Part shown: positions 34,080 through 43,800 of the stretch, one piece after another
Numbering within the stretch: the first letter of the stretch is position 1
How the letters are laid out: the number at the start of each line of letters is the position of its first letter
Source of the DNA: Eisenbergiella porci
GTDB taxonomy: Bacteria > Bacillota > Clostridia > Lachnospirales > Lachnospiraceae
Direction: 5' to 3'
Length of the DNA stretch: 64,000 nt
NCBI RefSeq assembly: GCF_009696275.1
Contig: NZ_VUMI01000023.1
Location: 25,512-89,511 of the forward strand
Translations under genes and position numbers: made by a program
The notes under the pieces: model-generated
What the model was told of the DNA's origin: nothing
Database searches by the model: none
The model's input: the letters and a program-made list of their open reading frames with translations, nothing else

Positions 34080-34494
34080 ACCGAGAAATGTTGCGGTCTA
34101 TATGCGGGTCGCAAGAGCGCCCAGGGTGTGGATATACTGCCGGGTGGCAGCGCCGGACGCCTTTGCGCTGAGGACCCAGCAGGAAGAACTTATGGCCTTT
34201 GCCAAGGAAAATCACTATGAGGTCATGGGCTGCACCGCCAAACAGGAAACCGGCACAACAATGGTCCGCTCTGGGCTGGCGGAGATCACCAATGCCGCCC
34301 TCCGGGGTGAGATGGATATTCTGCTTGTCCTGAACGCCACAAGGCTGGGGCGCGACATCTGGAGAACGCTCGAATATGTTGGCTGGCTGGGAGAACATAA
34401 TGTGGAGGTCGTCTGCCTGAACGGTGAGCTTTCCAACCGGGAAGTGGGGCGACTCCTGCGGACAAAGCAGGCTATGCAGGGCGGGGCAATTTGA
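34072..34494 (+). CDS. Resolvase-domain protein lacking the catalytic serine
   Basis: 140 residues that overlap recombinase 3 by eight bases. It is a resolvase catalytic domain only: IYCRVAAPDAF, LRTQQEELMAFA, GTTMVRSGLAEI and LNATRLGRDIW. The position of the nucleophile is Ala26 (RVA where the neighbours have RLS), so it cannot form the DNA-serine bond. There is no recombinase, zinc or coiled-coil domain. The N-terminus seems partly duplicated (VYMRVARAP then IYCRVAAPD). It may be a regulatory or directionality partner of the integrases. Confidence 0.8.
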   Translation: MDKPRNVAVYMRVARAPRVWIYCRVAAPDAFALRTQQEELMAFAKENHYEVMGCTAKQETGTTMVRSGLAEITNAALRGEMDILLVLNATRLGRDIWRTLEYVGWLGEHNVEVVCLNGELSNREVGRLLRTKQAMQGGAI

Positions 34495-34521
34495 CAAGTG
34501 AGTTTCCCCTTTCGCATGAAG

Positions 34522-34576
34522 CGGATGCCGGAGGCGGTCTTTCAGAAGAAGGACCAACAATCACCTCCGGCATCCG
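34522..34576. repeat. 13-bp perfect inverted repeat at the recombinase-cluster junction
   Basis: CGGATGCCGGAGG (34522-34534) is repeated inverted at 34564-34576 with a 29-base loop that contains a smaller GGTC/GACC pair. It is not followed by T on either strand, so it is a poor terminator. It lies between the last element gene and a recombinase that lacks its N-terminus, where an attachment site would be expected. Confidence 0.6.
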
Positions 34577-34595
34577 TAAAAAATTTGGTGTTTAG

Positions 34596-35888
34596 TTGAC
34601 ACAAGGAGACTTTTCCCGGTTTGGGCGAAACAGCATTGAGACTGGCTATTTCATTGAGCGTGTGTTTCCGCTGTTTCACACCCGGTTCATTTCCATCAAC
34701 GATGATTTTGACAGCGATCAGCACAAGGGCGATACCGGCGGTATGGATGTGGCTTTCAAGTATCTAATCAGCGAGTATTACAGCCGGGATATGTCCATCA
34801 AGACCAAAAGCGCCAAGTACGCCAAAATGCAGCGCGGTGAATACCAGAGCAAAGTTTGCCCTTACGGGTATCGCAAAAGCGCCGATGGCAGAATGGAACC
34901 GAACCCGGAAACCGCTGCTGTGGTACAGCTCATTTTCCAACTTGCCGCAACCGGAATTGGAGCGGCAGCCGTTACCAGGGAACTGTTTAAGCGAGGCATA
35001 CCGACCCCAGGAGAATACAAAGCAGCTCATGGGCAGCAGTACCACGATGTCTCACGCTCCCGTGGACGCTGGAGCAGTTCTACGGTTCTCCGTATCCTGG
35101 AGGATGAACGCTATATCGGCTCCTATGTCATCGGGCGTCGTGCAGTCATTGAAGTAGGCGGCACACGGAGCCGCAGGAAGGACCGGGACAAATGGTTCAT
35201 TATTCCCGACCATCATCCGGCAATCGTTGATAAAGAACTATTTGAAAAGGTGCAGGCTGTGCAGCGCCGGTTTTCCTTGCCGACCAGGAAAACCAGGGAG
35301 TACCCACTGAAAGGCAAGGTCTATTGCGGCTGCTGCGACCATGCACTCTCCCGCATCGCTCAAAAGGTACCGTTTTATATGTGCCGCCATTCTACTGCCG
35401 AGGTGAGCAGCCGTTGCCGCGATGTCCGGGCAGATGCTGCCAGTCTGGAAGAAGCAGTCCTCCTCACTTTGAAAAAGCAGCTGGAAATCCTGTTGCCCGT
35501 ACATGAGGACGGCACCATTCACCTGGAGTCCACCGCTGCCAAATGCTCTGAGTATGAGAAGCAGTTGGAAGCTCTAAAGGACCAGAAGCAAGCTCTCTTT
35601 GAGCGGTATCTCCTGGGGCAGATCGAGCTGGACACTTATAAATCGGAGAAAGCTGTTTATGACGCAGAAATATTAAAAGTCAAAAATACCTATGCAGCTG
35701 TCACCGCCCAGGTAAAGCTGAAGCAAGAAGAACAGGCCCGCCAAAGCAGCCGACAAGAGATTGCTCACTCGATTGCGGAAGCAGATGTGCTAACCTCCGA
35801 ACTGACCGATCTGCTGATTGAAAAGGTGTATGTATTCCCCGACAACCGCATTGAGATTGTTTACAAAATCCATGACCTCTTTGAATAA
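34596..35888 (+). pseudogene. Fourth large serine recombinase, N-terminus missing
   Basis: 430 codons are open from a TTG at 34596. The protein begins inside the catalytic domain at DFSRFGRNSIETG, so the nucleophile serine and about 70 upstream residues are lost. The remainder is complete: PYGYRKSADG, LFKRGIPTPGEY, zinc ribbon (CGCCDHAL...CRHS) and coiled coil. The in-frame sequence just upstream has a TAG stop and is unrelated. The cut at the conserved SRFGR codons suggests insertion of the element into a resident recombinase gene, or a deletion. The missing half was not found in the window. Confidence 0.85.
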
Positions 35889-35905
35889 TTGAAGATACAA
35901 AAACG

Positions 35906-35950
35906 GAAAACCCAGGCTATCAAATCCATCTTGGTAGCTTGGGTTTTCTG
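35906..35950 (+). terminator. Hairpin after the truncated recombinase
   Basis: GAAAACCCAGGCTATCAA pairs with TTGGTAGCTTGGGTTTTC over about 18 positions with two imperfect pairs and a 7-base loop; T-rich sequence follows. It is a plausible terminator for the recombinase and may work in both directions. Confidence 0.55.
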
Positions 35951-35974
35951 CTTTTCAGAATTATATTTTTTTGT

Positions 35975-36690
35975 CGTGTGCTTGACATACGGGTGTCTGA
36001 GATCATGGAAGCGGACTGATTTTAAACCGTTTTTTCTGAGAACAATCTGAAAGTGCTGTGTTATGTAATTCGGTTTTATCAGTACTCCCATATGATCGAC
36101 ATAAATATAATCCAGATAATCCATACAGTAGGAACTGCTGCATAATTTTTGATTTTCGGCCTGCAGCTTCCAAAGCTTGGACAAAATGGCCTCGAATGGT
36201 CCTAAAAGGGGCAGCGTTCGAAGGCTTTTTTTAGATTTAGGCCTGTCTTTGTAAATCATTTTGTATTTGCCGTCTACCATGGCCTGGGTTACAGTATGTC
36301 TGATTGTAATCGTCTTCTGCACAAAATCGATTGCTTCCCATTTCAGCCCTACGATTTCACTTCGGCGAAGTCCATAATAGCTGCCGAGCAGAACGGCAAG
36401 TTCAAGCGGATCGCCATGGAATATCTTGAATAAATTCATCAATTCCTCTGAGTGATAGATGGCTGAAACGAAATTGTTTTTCTTTGGACGAATCACTCTG
36501 TCTGCCGGATTTGATAAAATTAACCCTACTGAAAAGTGTACTCCAGAGCAGAGCGTATATTTGCATGTCTGTGAATTACTGTATTTGTGGAAACCTTGCG
36601 TTCTTTAAGCTCATAGGTGTAGTACTCCTGAATATATATGGGATTTTTACTGGTTCCGTCTGTATTATAACAATCACTGTATCCATGACG
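35975..36690 (-). pseudogene. Tyrosine integrase, frameshifted and truncated
   Basis: Read on the minus strand, one frame gives a core-binding part with YYTYELKERKVSTNT and HANIRSALEYTFQ, ending in TAG. A shifted frame continues GLILSNPADRVIRPKK, then the catalytic domain: first Arg in YYGLRRSEIVGLKW, and the HDLRH box. After HDLRHPYVKH the sequence no longer resembles an integrase, so the second His/Trp and the Tyr nucleophile are missing. At least one frameshift and a 3' truncation are present. It is probably the relic of an older tyrosine-integrase element. Confidence 0.85.
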
Positions 36691-36699
36691 ACAGGCAGG

Positions 36700-37088
36700 A
36701 TATCTGGATGACAGGCAGCATCAGGTGGATTATCTGGGCATCCGGCATCAGGCCCTGCTGGATATGGCCGACTGGTGTGAAAAGGGGATTGCGCCCGTGC
36801 CCTCCACCAATTACCGGGTAAACGACGGACAGATCGAGATCCCGGCAGGCGCAGCGGGCTGCAGCCTGTGGCGGATGCTTATGCCAATGGAAAAAAATGT
36901 GTTACCGTAAAGGCGGGAGAGGCTGTTGTATTCACCGCGGATATTGAGACGCTGCCCGGTGCCGGAAAGGTGACTGCGGCCGCATGGGATTATGAGAAAA
37001 CGGATGATTTCAGTGAATTTATACCGTTTGAGAAATCTGGACCGGGTGCGGGTGATTGTGGAATAACTCCTGTGGGATCCATATAGTA
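36700..37088 (+). pseudogene. C-terminal remnant of a large hydrolase-like protein
   Basis: Two frames together give a coherent sequence: DDRQHQVDYLGIRHQALLDMADW and STNYRVNDGQIEIPAG in the first. After a one-base shift near 36860 the second gives GLQPVADAYANGKKCVTVKAGEAVVF and AAAWDYEKTDDF (each spelled only in part here). From memory this resembles the C-terminus of long bacterial alpha/beta-hydrolase or tannase-like proteins. There is no N-terminal part, and it abuts the integrase relic. The family call is tentative; that it is a remnant is clear from the frameshift. Confidence 0.4.
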
Positions 37089-37991
37089 AGGACGTGCCTG
37101 CTAAATCCTTTTTCTCCCGGAATCTGCAGTTTTACCCGGTTTGGTTCCCTGGGCCAGAATCGATATATGGCAGAGAGAAGAGGATAAGAAGATGGAGTTC
37201 ATCGCACTGGTCAGGAAGCTTGGGTATGAAAAAAGGATGATAGACGTACATTTCTGGACCAAGAATTCGTAAATAAATTGTAAATAAACGGCTTATTGTG
37301 CTTTGAGAAAAGAACTGCCACGCTGAAAATTAAGTTTTCCTATATTTCCAGCATGGCAGTTTTTTTAATAATTTATCATTTTCCTGATTCCCCGGCGTAG
37401 GGCAGAGCGTGCAGGCTTTGGATGTAGTGACATCGGGCGGGTTAGGGTTGGAGTTATGATAATAAATACAGCCTGCCCGAAAAAGCGGATAATTCAAATT
37501 CCACTGTTTTTTCTCAAAATATTGTTCCGTCTCCGGGTACCTGTCCGTTCCGCCGTACTGTTCTATATCGCTTGCAATAAGCAGCCGGAAAGAATGGTTT
37601 TTTATTAGAAGCTTTTCCTTCAGTCAATAATGGGCTACTGCTTGGAGAAAACTACAGACCTCACCGCGGAAGTATGAACCAGAACGAAATCCAGAAGCAC
37701 GCTGATATCCATTTGGTGGTACAAGGAACTGGAGTGAAGTTTAGGATATGATTGCTGTATGGAGAACAGCTAATACAGCAACAGAAAGGGAAGGTGGTAC
37801 TATAAGTTAAATACAGCTTTATAATACTGAAATTGTAAAAGAGAGACCGGAAATCCTAAAAATATAGGTTTTTCGGTCGTATAAAATATTTATTTTCTAT
37901 CAGCATAAATAAAAAAGTGCAGAGTTATTTTTATTCAATGTTTTTTAGTGAAATACAGATATTATGTGATACTACAAACTATGATAAAAGT
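37089..37991. other. Eroded intergenic stretch
   Basis: About 900 bases without an intact gene. A short plus-strand frame near 37192 ends after about 26 codons. A minus-strand frame of about 90 codons (near 37600 to 37340) without a start reads DIEQYGGTDRYPETEQYF and ACTLCPTPG but was not recognised. A plus-strand scrap near 37680-37760 (HADIHLVVQGTG) weakly recalls the YhcH/YiaL family. The stretch is A+T-rich and looks like accumulated debris. Confidence 0.5.
37311..37368 (+). terminator. Intrinsic terminator-like hairpin
   Basis: ACTGCCACGCTG pairs with CAGCATGGCAGT with one mismatch across a loop of about 25 bases, followed by TTTTTTT. It is probably left from a deleted gene. Confidence 0.6.
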
Positions 37992-38330
37992 TTACGTTGA
38001 CCCTAGATCAAGCTTCTGCAATGACTTAAGAAAACTAAGTAAGCTGTTTTGTTGCTGGGGTGACAAACGGTCAAAATATTGAAGTAATTCATGCTGCTTT
38101 TCTGTAATCGGATAGGACTCATTCGTTTCTGCAAAGAACTGGGCAAGAGTTATCCCGAAAGCGTCACATATTTTCTGGAGATTTGGAATACTGGGTATCG
38201 AATCTTTTGTTGACTAGAAGGATATGGTAGACTGTCTGATATTTGCTATTTTAGAGAGTTCGTACTCACTCCAGTTTCGTAAAATATCTGAAAGTATGAC
38301 GGATTATGAGGCTGACCGAGTTATTCCTAC
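37992..38330 (-). pseudogene. XRE-family regulator with in-frame stop
   Basis: The minus strand reads ILRNWSEYELSKIANIRQST, then ISF and a TAG stop, then continues in the same frame as STKDSIPSIPNLQKICDAFG, ITLAQFFAETNESYP and LLSFLKSLQ. This is a Cro/C1 helix-turn-helix with the FFAE connector. The stop falls where relatives have a Trp-Tyr pair, and no ATG is found at the expected start. It is a dead regulator next to the promoter of the ATPase gene, which may have lost its control. Confidence 0.75.
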
Positions 38331-38378
38331 TTTTCATATATAATTTTGCCGTAAATGGCAAAATTATTTAGTGCTTAG

Positions 38379-38407
38379 TTTACTTATAAAAACAAAAGAA
38401 GTATAAT
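38379..38407 (+). promoter_or_regulatory. Sigma-A-type promoter of the ATPase gene
   Basis: TTTACT (38379-38384) and TATAAT (38402-38407) are 17 bases apart, 51 bases before the ATG. A 7-bp palindrome TTTTGCC/GGCAAAA (38344-38363) lies just upstream and may have been the operator of the broken XRE gene. Confidence 0.6.
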
Positions 38408-38458
38408 ACACTTAATAAAAGTGACATTTGCGTCAAAAATATTTAGTGAGGTAGAAAT

Positions 38459-39760
38459 ATGGAAATAAAAAGAGATGTGTATTTGGAGAGATTAATTAAT
38501 CGAAAATATAATGGATTTGTTAAAGTGATTACCGGAATTAGAAGATGCGGGAAATCATATTTGCTGAATACATTATTCTATAATCATTTGATGGATTGTG
38601 AAATACCGGAAGACCATGTGATTCTATTTGCATTTGATTCAGCGGATGATTTGATAAAGATTGGTGAGGATCCGCTATTATTGGACAATGCGAATTCAGA
38701 ACGAAAGGTAGATCCTAAGAGATTTTTAGAATATCTGAATCAGCAGATTACAGATAAGGAGATGTATTATCTTTTGTTGGATGAGGTGCAGAATCTTGGA
38801 GCATTTGAGTCTGTGCTAAATGGTTTTCTGCGGAAAAAGAATTTGGATGTGTATGTAACCGGAAGTAATTCCAAGTTTCTGTCAAAGGATATTTTGACAG
38901 AGTTTGAGGGACGTGGGGATGAGATACATGTGCTGCCTTTATCTTTTTCCGAGTATTTCAGTGTGTATGATGGAAGCAAGGAAGAGGCATTTGATGATTA
39001 TTCCGTATATGGAGGGCTTCCGGCGGCAGCACTTATGGCAACGGAAGAACAGAAAGCTGCTTATCTTACAACACAAATGCAGAATTTGTATTTGCGGGAT
39101 GTTATCAATCGATATCATTTGCAGGATGATTGTGCAATTGGTGAGTTGCTGGATGTTATTTCATCAGGGATATCCACTTTAACAAATCCAAGAAAGCTAT
39201 CTGCCACCTTTGCATCAGTGAAACAAACAACCATCAGTGAGGTTACGGTAGATAAATACATTGAGCATATGGAAGATGCTTTTATGATAAATCGCGTAAA
39301 ACGGTATGATGTAAAGGGCAGAAAGTATATCGGAACTCCATATAAAATATATTTTGAAGATGTGGGACTTCGCAATGCAAGATTGAATTTTAGACAAATT
39401 GAAAGCACCCATATCATGGAAAATATTATATATAATGAGTTGCGTTTCCGCGGATTTAAGGTAGATGTGGGAGTTGTAGAATCCAGAGAAAGAAATGAGG
39501 ACGGTAAGGAAGTAAGGAAACAGCTGGAAATTGATTTTATAGCCACCATGGGGAGCAAAAAGTATTACATTCAGTCAGCTTATGCAATTCCGGATAAAGA
39601 TAAATATAAACAGGAGACGAAGTCCTTTGATAAAGTAAATGATTCTTTTAAAAAAATAATTCTTGTTGAAAAGAGTATGAAGCCGAGAAGAGACGAGAAT
39701 GGTTATGTCATGATGGGCGTAAAGGAGTTTCTGTTGGATGCGAATAGTCTGGAATGCTGA
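38459..39760 (+). CDS. AAA ATPase with DUF4143 domain
   Basis: 433 residues. Walker A reads GIRRCGKS (about residues 26-33), Walker B YYLLLDEVQN, and the arginine/sensor region VTGSNSKFLS follows. The C-terminal half is the DUF4143 nuclease-like domain (ENIIYNELRFRGFKVDVG, then QLEIDFIA). These proteins form a large family in Bacteria and Archaea with no settled role; mobile-element or defence functions have been suggested. The gene is intact, with its own promoter, in a zone where almost all else is broken, which suggests recent arrival or selection. Confidence 0.9.
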   Translation: MEIKRDVYLERLINRKYNGFVKVITGIRRCGKSYLLNTLFYNHLMDCEIPEDHVILFAFDSADDLIKIGEDPLLLDNANSERKVDPKRFLEYLNQQITDKEMYYLLLDEVQNLGAFESVLNGFLRKKNLDVYVTGSNSKFLSKDILTEFEGRGDEIHVLPLSFSEYFSVYDGSKEEAFDDYSVYGGLPAAALMATEEQKAAYLTTQMQNLYLRDVINRYHLQDDCAIGELLDVISSGISTLTNPRKLSATFASVKQTTISEVTVDKYIEHMEDAFMINRVKRYDVKGRKYIGTPYKIYFEDVGLRNARLNFRQIESTHIMENIIYNELRFRGFKVDVGVVESRERNEDGKEVRKQLEIDFIATMGSKKYYIQSAYAIPDKDKYKQETKSFDKVNDSFKKIILVEKSMKPRRDENGYVMMGVKEFLLDANSLEC

Positions 39761-39873
39761 AAGTAAGGTGCTATTCTTGTATACTTATGCATGTTGAAAA
39801 GGATTTTTCTGTTATTATCAGGTCAATCACACTTCCTGCCTGGAATGATTAAAATAATGGTGCTTTAACAAAT

Positions 39874-39923
39874 AAATAGTGTCTGCTGAACAGCGGTTAA
39901 GAGCTGTTCAGCAGACACTATTT
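39874..39923. terminator. Perfect 21-bp inverted repeat after the ATPase gene
   Basis: AAATAGTGTCTGCTGAACAGC pairs without mismatch to 39903-39923 across an 8-base loop; T-rich sequence follows on the plus strand. It probably works as a bidirectional terminator for the ATPase gene 114 bases upstream. Confidence 0.65.
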
Positions 39924-39972
39924 ATATCCCATACTTTTAATATTTTTATCTTCCGTAAAGACAAAAAAGGAA

Positions 39973-40218
39973 ATGGGAGTGAATCTTTCTGGACTGCTCA
40001 GAGAATTAACATTCGAATATTTTAACATAGCCTTTGGTAAAATAAATTATTTTCGTTCCGGTATGAATTTGGCTGTTATTGTAGTGGTAGTAGTTGGGGG
40101 ACTTCTTGTTACTGCGTCAATGGCGGCATATATTGATGGAGCAGGATTATACCATAATTTTTTTAGAATTGTATTTCCAATGCTGATCATTTTTTATGTG
40201 CATAGAATAAAACAATGA
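39973..40218 (+). CDS. Small two-helix membrane protein, unrecognised
   Basis: 81 residues with an amphipathic N-terminus (LLRELTFEYFNIAFG) and two hydrophobic helices (about 32-53 and 57-76), ending basic (HRIKQ). The ribosome site is weak (AAAAAGGAA). A hairpin (AAACAGAC with GTCTGTTT, 40219-40263) follows the stop and could end the transcript. It may be a real small protein or the end of a longer lost one. No family was recognised. Confidence 0.4.
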   Translation: MGVNLSGLLRELTFEYFNIAFGKINYFRSGMNLAVIVVVVVGGLLVTASMAAYIDGAGLYHNFFRIVFPMLIIFYVHRIKQ

Positions 40219-40808
40219 AAACAGACGATTGCCCTCTCCGTTGCGGGAGGAGGGTGTCTGTTTGTGCGTTTATGAGCAGGAGCGAAACCGGCTCCGGAAA
40301 GGAGTTGGTAAAGGAATGAAAAAGATGTAAAAGAACACGAATGCGAAGCTTTTGTATACTATACAGCCGGTGGCAATCATCGGGTTGGCATTCCAGTATA
40401 TAGAAGAAACAAAAAGTTTTTTTCCCGTATGGAGGATGACATATTAGAAGCAATGGCAGATCTTTAAAAATAAAGATTGTTTGATGACCACTATCTTTAT
40501 TATTTCGAAGGACTATTTATTCTCGCAGAAGATAATCTGTGCCCTGACGGAAATATCAATTTTTTAACTCTGAAAAGGTTATTTTACTTTATCATATGGG
40601 CGAGTGGTTATATTGACCAGCCATTCACCAGTTAGACTGGTGGCTGGTGACTAATATTGGTTTACACTCCACTTGAAATTCGGCGGTTATTATATATTCT
40701 TGCTTCTGTGTCCACCTGCCGAATTTCAAGAAAAACTAAGATAGAAAACTTTTTCCCCTGAAAACGCGGCAGGTGTATTATGTAAGAAGGAGAAGGAACA
40801 AAAATGTC
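40219..40808. other. Intergenic stretch with remnant frame and nested hairpins
   Basis: About 590 bases. After the hairpin at 40219-40263, a start-less plus-strand frame of about 48 codons (around 40320-40467) reads ECEAFVYYTAGGNHRVG and EDDILEAMADL before its stop; it was not recognised. Further on, a 13-bp perfect inverted repeat CTTGAAATTCGGC has its arms at 40672-40684 and 40718-40730. The sequence CACCTGCCG inside its right side can instead pair with CGGCAGGTG at 40767-40775. The alternatives are mutually exclusive. The block lies just beyond the stop of the minus-strand glycosidase gene. Confidence 0.45.
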
Positions 40809-43800
40809 TCAGAAAAGGATTTCGGGTTTTTGAAGTAGACCCTGTTCATATAATGTGAAGCCGGGATTCCAATCATTTCCTTCCGTGAGGAAGTTCATTG
40901 GTGAGTAGGCATAGGCGTACTTTTCTGTTTGGTGCAGGGGGCCGAAGGTATTGCGGCGGGTGAGGACAACCTGAATGCCGTACAGGCCGGGTACGCAGGC
41001 TCTATGAGGCGGAAAGGCGATAATGGCCTCCTTGTCTCCGGTCAGCTTCAGAAGGGCGCCTCCAAAGTCTGCAGCGGTTACGGTGCAGGGGGTGTTTTCC
41101 AAGCCCTCTAAGCGGTAGGTAAGGCTGCCGGAGTAGAAAGGAAAGCCTTGGGGGGTGATGTCACCGATGGAGATGGTCTCAGGCAGCGCAGTGAGGTCGG
41201 GACCGCTGTTTTGGAGCTGTACGCCGAAGGTCCCCAGAAGGTAGACTGATTCTATTCCGCAGGTGCTGTAGTAGTCCATCGATAGGGTGATAGTGTTGGC
41301 ACCGGGGATCAGGTATTCATCCGGTATGGCAAGGGTGTCAAAACAGATATCTATCCATTTACCGTTGCTTTTAAGGGAAATTTCCCGGCCGTTTATGAGG
41401 ATTTGACGGATATGCTCTAGATCCTCCAGGGCAAGGGAGATTCCTTCAGGCAGGGCTGAAATTCTAAACTGATAGGTCAGGGTGATGGTATCACAAAGGC
41501 GGGAGTTTCCTCCTTTGTATTTTATCTGGTACCAGGGCTGGAGCATTTCTCCCCCGCGGTAAGGAAGCTGCAGATGATCACGCAGAGCCCGATCCGCTTT
41601 AAGGACTTCCATGGCGGGCAGATGGAGACCGCCTGTGTCAGAGACCGTTACCATATCCAGGACGCAGATGTTTGGCTCGGACAGGATATAACGGAAGGTA
41701 TCAGGGAGAGAAAAGGTTCTGGTTTCCCGGAAAACTTCCTGTTTAGGAAGAACCCGTTTCCTGGAGGGGATGCGGTAGAGACGTTCTCCGCCGGCTTCAA
41801 GGTCAATGGTAAGATGTATTTTGCCATCTTCCAGACGATAATCAGGTGACATTATTTCTCCGGTCCGGGGATCCCATTGCTCCAGGTATTTTCCCTGTCC
41901 CAGGCAAATAGCGGCGTTGTTGTAGCCTTTTTCCCGATCTGTATTCAGGATCATGACCATCCGTTCTCCTTCTGACTGAAAGGATCGGGCAAATATCAAA
42001 TTGGCATCCTGTGCTTCGATATGGATCTCCCGGCCGTTTGCACAGGCTTTGACCAGGGCTTTTTCTTCCAGTGGAATTGCTGTGCAAAGGGGGGCGAAGC
42101 GTTTAATGTCTTGGGAGGGCAGTACGTCCAAACAGGCAGGGGGGCTGCCTGCAAATATCACAGTACCGCCCTGTGCTTTGAAATCGCGCAGAAGCTGCAG
42201 TGTGCTGCTTCGCAGTGTATCCAAACCGGCTATCAGTACTTTTTTGTAGGCACAGCTTCCTATGAGGAGAGTTCCGTTATCCGTCCGGCCATGACGGGCC
42301 ATAATATCCTCTTCACCATAGTCAAAGTCAATGTGATTTTCGGTGAGCATATGGAAGACCGCGGCGTATTGCTCTTCCAGGCGCTGGATTTCAGGATCTG
42401 TTCCGGTCAGGCCTTCAAAAGCACCGCTGTAAGCTCGTGCCCATACGCTTTCAATAGGACTGATTACAAGGAGCTCAGCATCTGCTTTTGCTCCGTACAG
42501 AGCGGCATTGATTCTGGAAAAATAGTCCTCCACATAATGATATTCGGGATACCAGGCTGACTGATGCAGGATGCTGGCGGGATAATCCCGTTTTCCCTCG
42601 CCCTTCATAGTGTACCAGGACAGATGAGGGCAGCGGAGATTAACGCCGAACAGCGCCTGCCAGTCTCCAATATTTTTATAGGACTCAAAATTCATCTGCC
42701 AGCCGGTACAGCCATAAAGCTCGGAAAGCACCTTTGTTTTATCCAGTTGTCTTGCAACGGAATCCACCTGTTTGGCTATCCAGTAGCATTTGTTGCCCTC
42801 GGCAAGCAAATCCATACCAGGATAGTCCATATATTCATAGAAACGCATAAGTGAGCCCTGCATGATAGCCTGGCAGCAGAGGGAATCCTCATGTAGTACG
42901 TGACCGGTGAAAATAAATTGGTTCTCTCTGCACCAGTCGGAAATCGGCTTGGCGAAGCATTCCAGAAACAGCTGCTGTGTGAGTTCGAAATAGTCTCTTG
43001 TGACTTTGGAAAGTTCCTTTTCTTTTCTGCGCAGGAATAGTTCGGGGAGATTGTCGGACAGGCTGTAGCCGAAGCGCTTTTCAAACTCTTCAAAAAGGCC
43101 GGGGGTATAGGGAACTGCATTTTCCTCTCCTTCCGCAAAATTGGTGAAAACGCCTCCGCGGTGGGGTTCATCCGTAAAAATTCCCTGAATTTCTGTACCC
43201 AGCCTGTCACCGCAGTTTTTCCGATATTTTTCATGGGTACTTTCGATGTATTTGTCAATGGCTTCCCGGTTCATGGTATTCACGTAGCAGAAGCCATTAT
43301 AATTGTCATTGCAGGCGGAATAACGGGTGCGAAATTCCAGTACAGTTTCTTCCTCCTGTGGGACATCTCCTTCATAAAGCCTCCGTTTACCGGTAAAAAT
43401 ACCGTCTCTGATGCGGCAGGCGAAGACGGCGGCCGTATCGGTGGTGCGTAGGAAATCATTCCATTCCCCGGAGGAAAACTGATTCATTTCCAGGAACATG
43501 GCCCGGTACTGCGGCTCCTTAGTCACCATACCGCCGGCGCTTCCAGAGGGCCAGCGGTCTTCGTCGTAAAGCCAGGTTTCCATCCCTTTTTTGCTGCCGT
43601 ATTCCGCACAGCTGTTTATCAGATGAAACCAGTCCTCTCCCAGGTATTCTGTTTCCAGTCCGGTCCGGGAATGCATGAAAAAACCGCCGAAGCCCATTTC
43701 CTTCATAATATCGATCTGACGTTTCAGTTCTTTTTCTTCTAATTTCCCATTCCAGGACCAGAATGGTTTTCCACGGAATTCCCGGGATGGTTTTTGAAAT

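Noticed and set aside
34522..34576. Inverted repeat as an ordinary terminator
   Set aside because: Neither strand has a T-run after the hairpin, so it is listed as a repeat instead.
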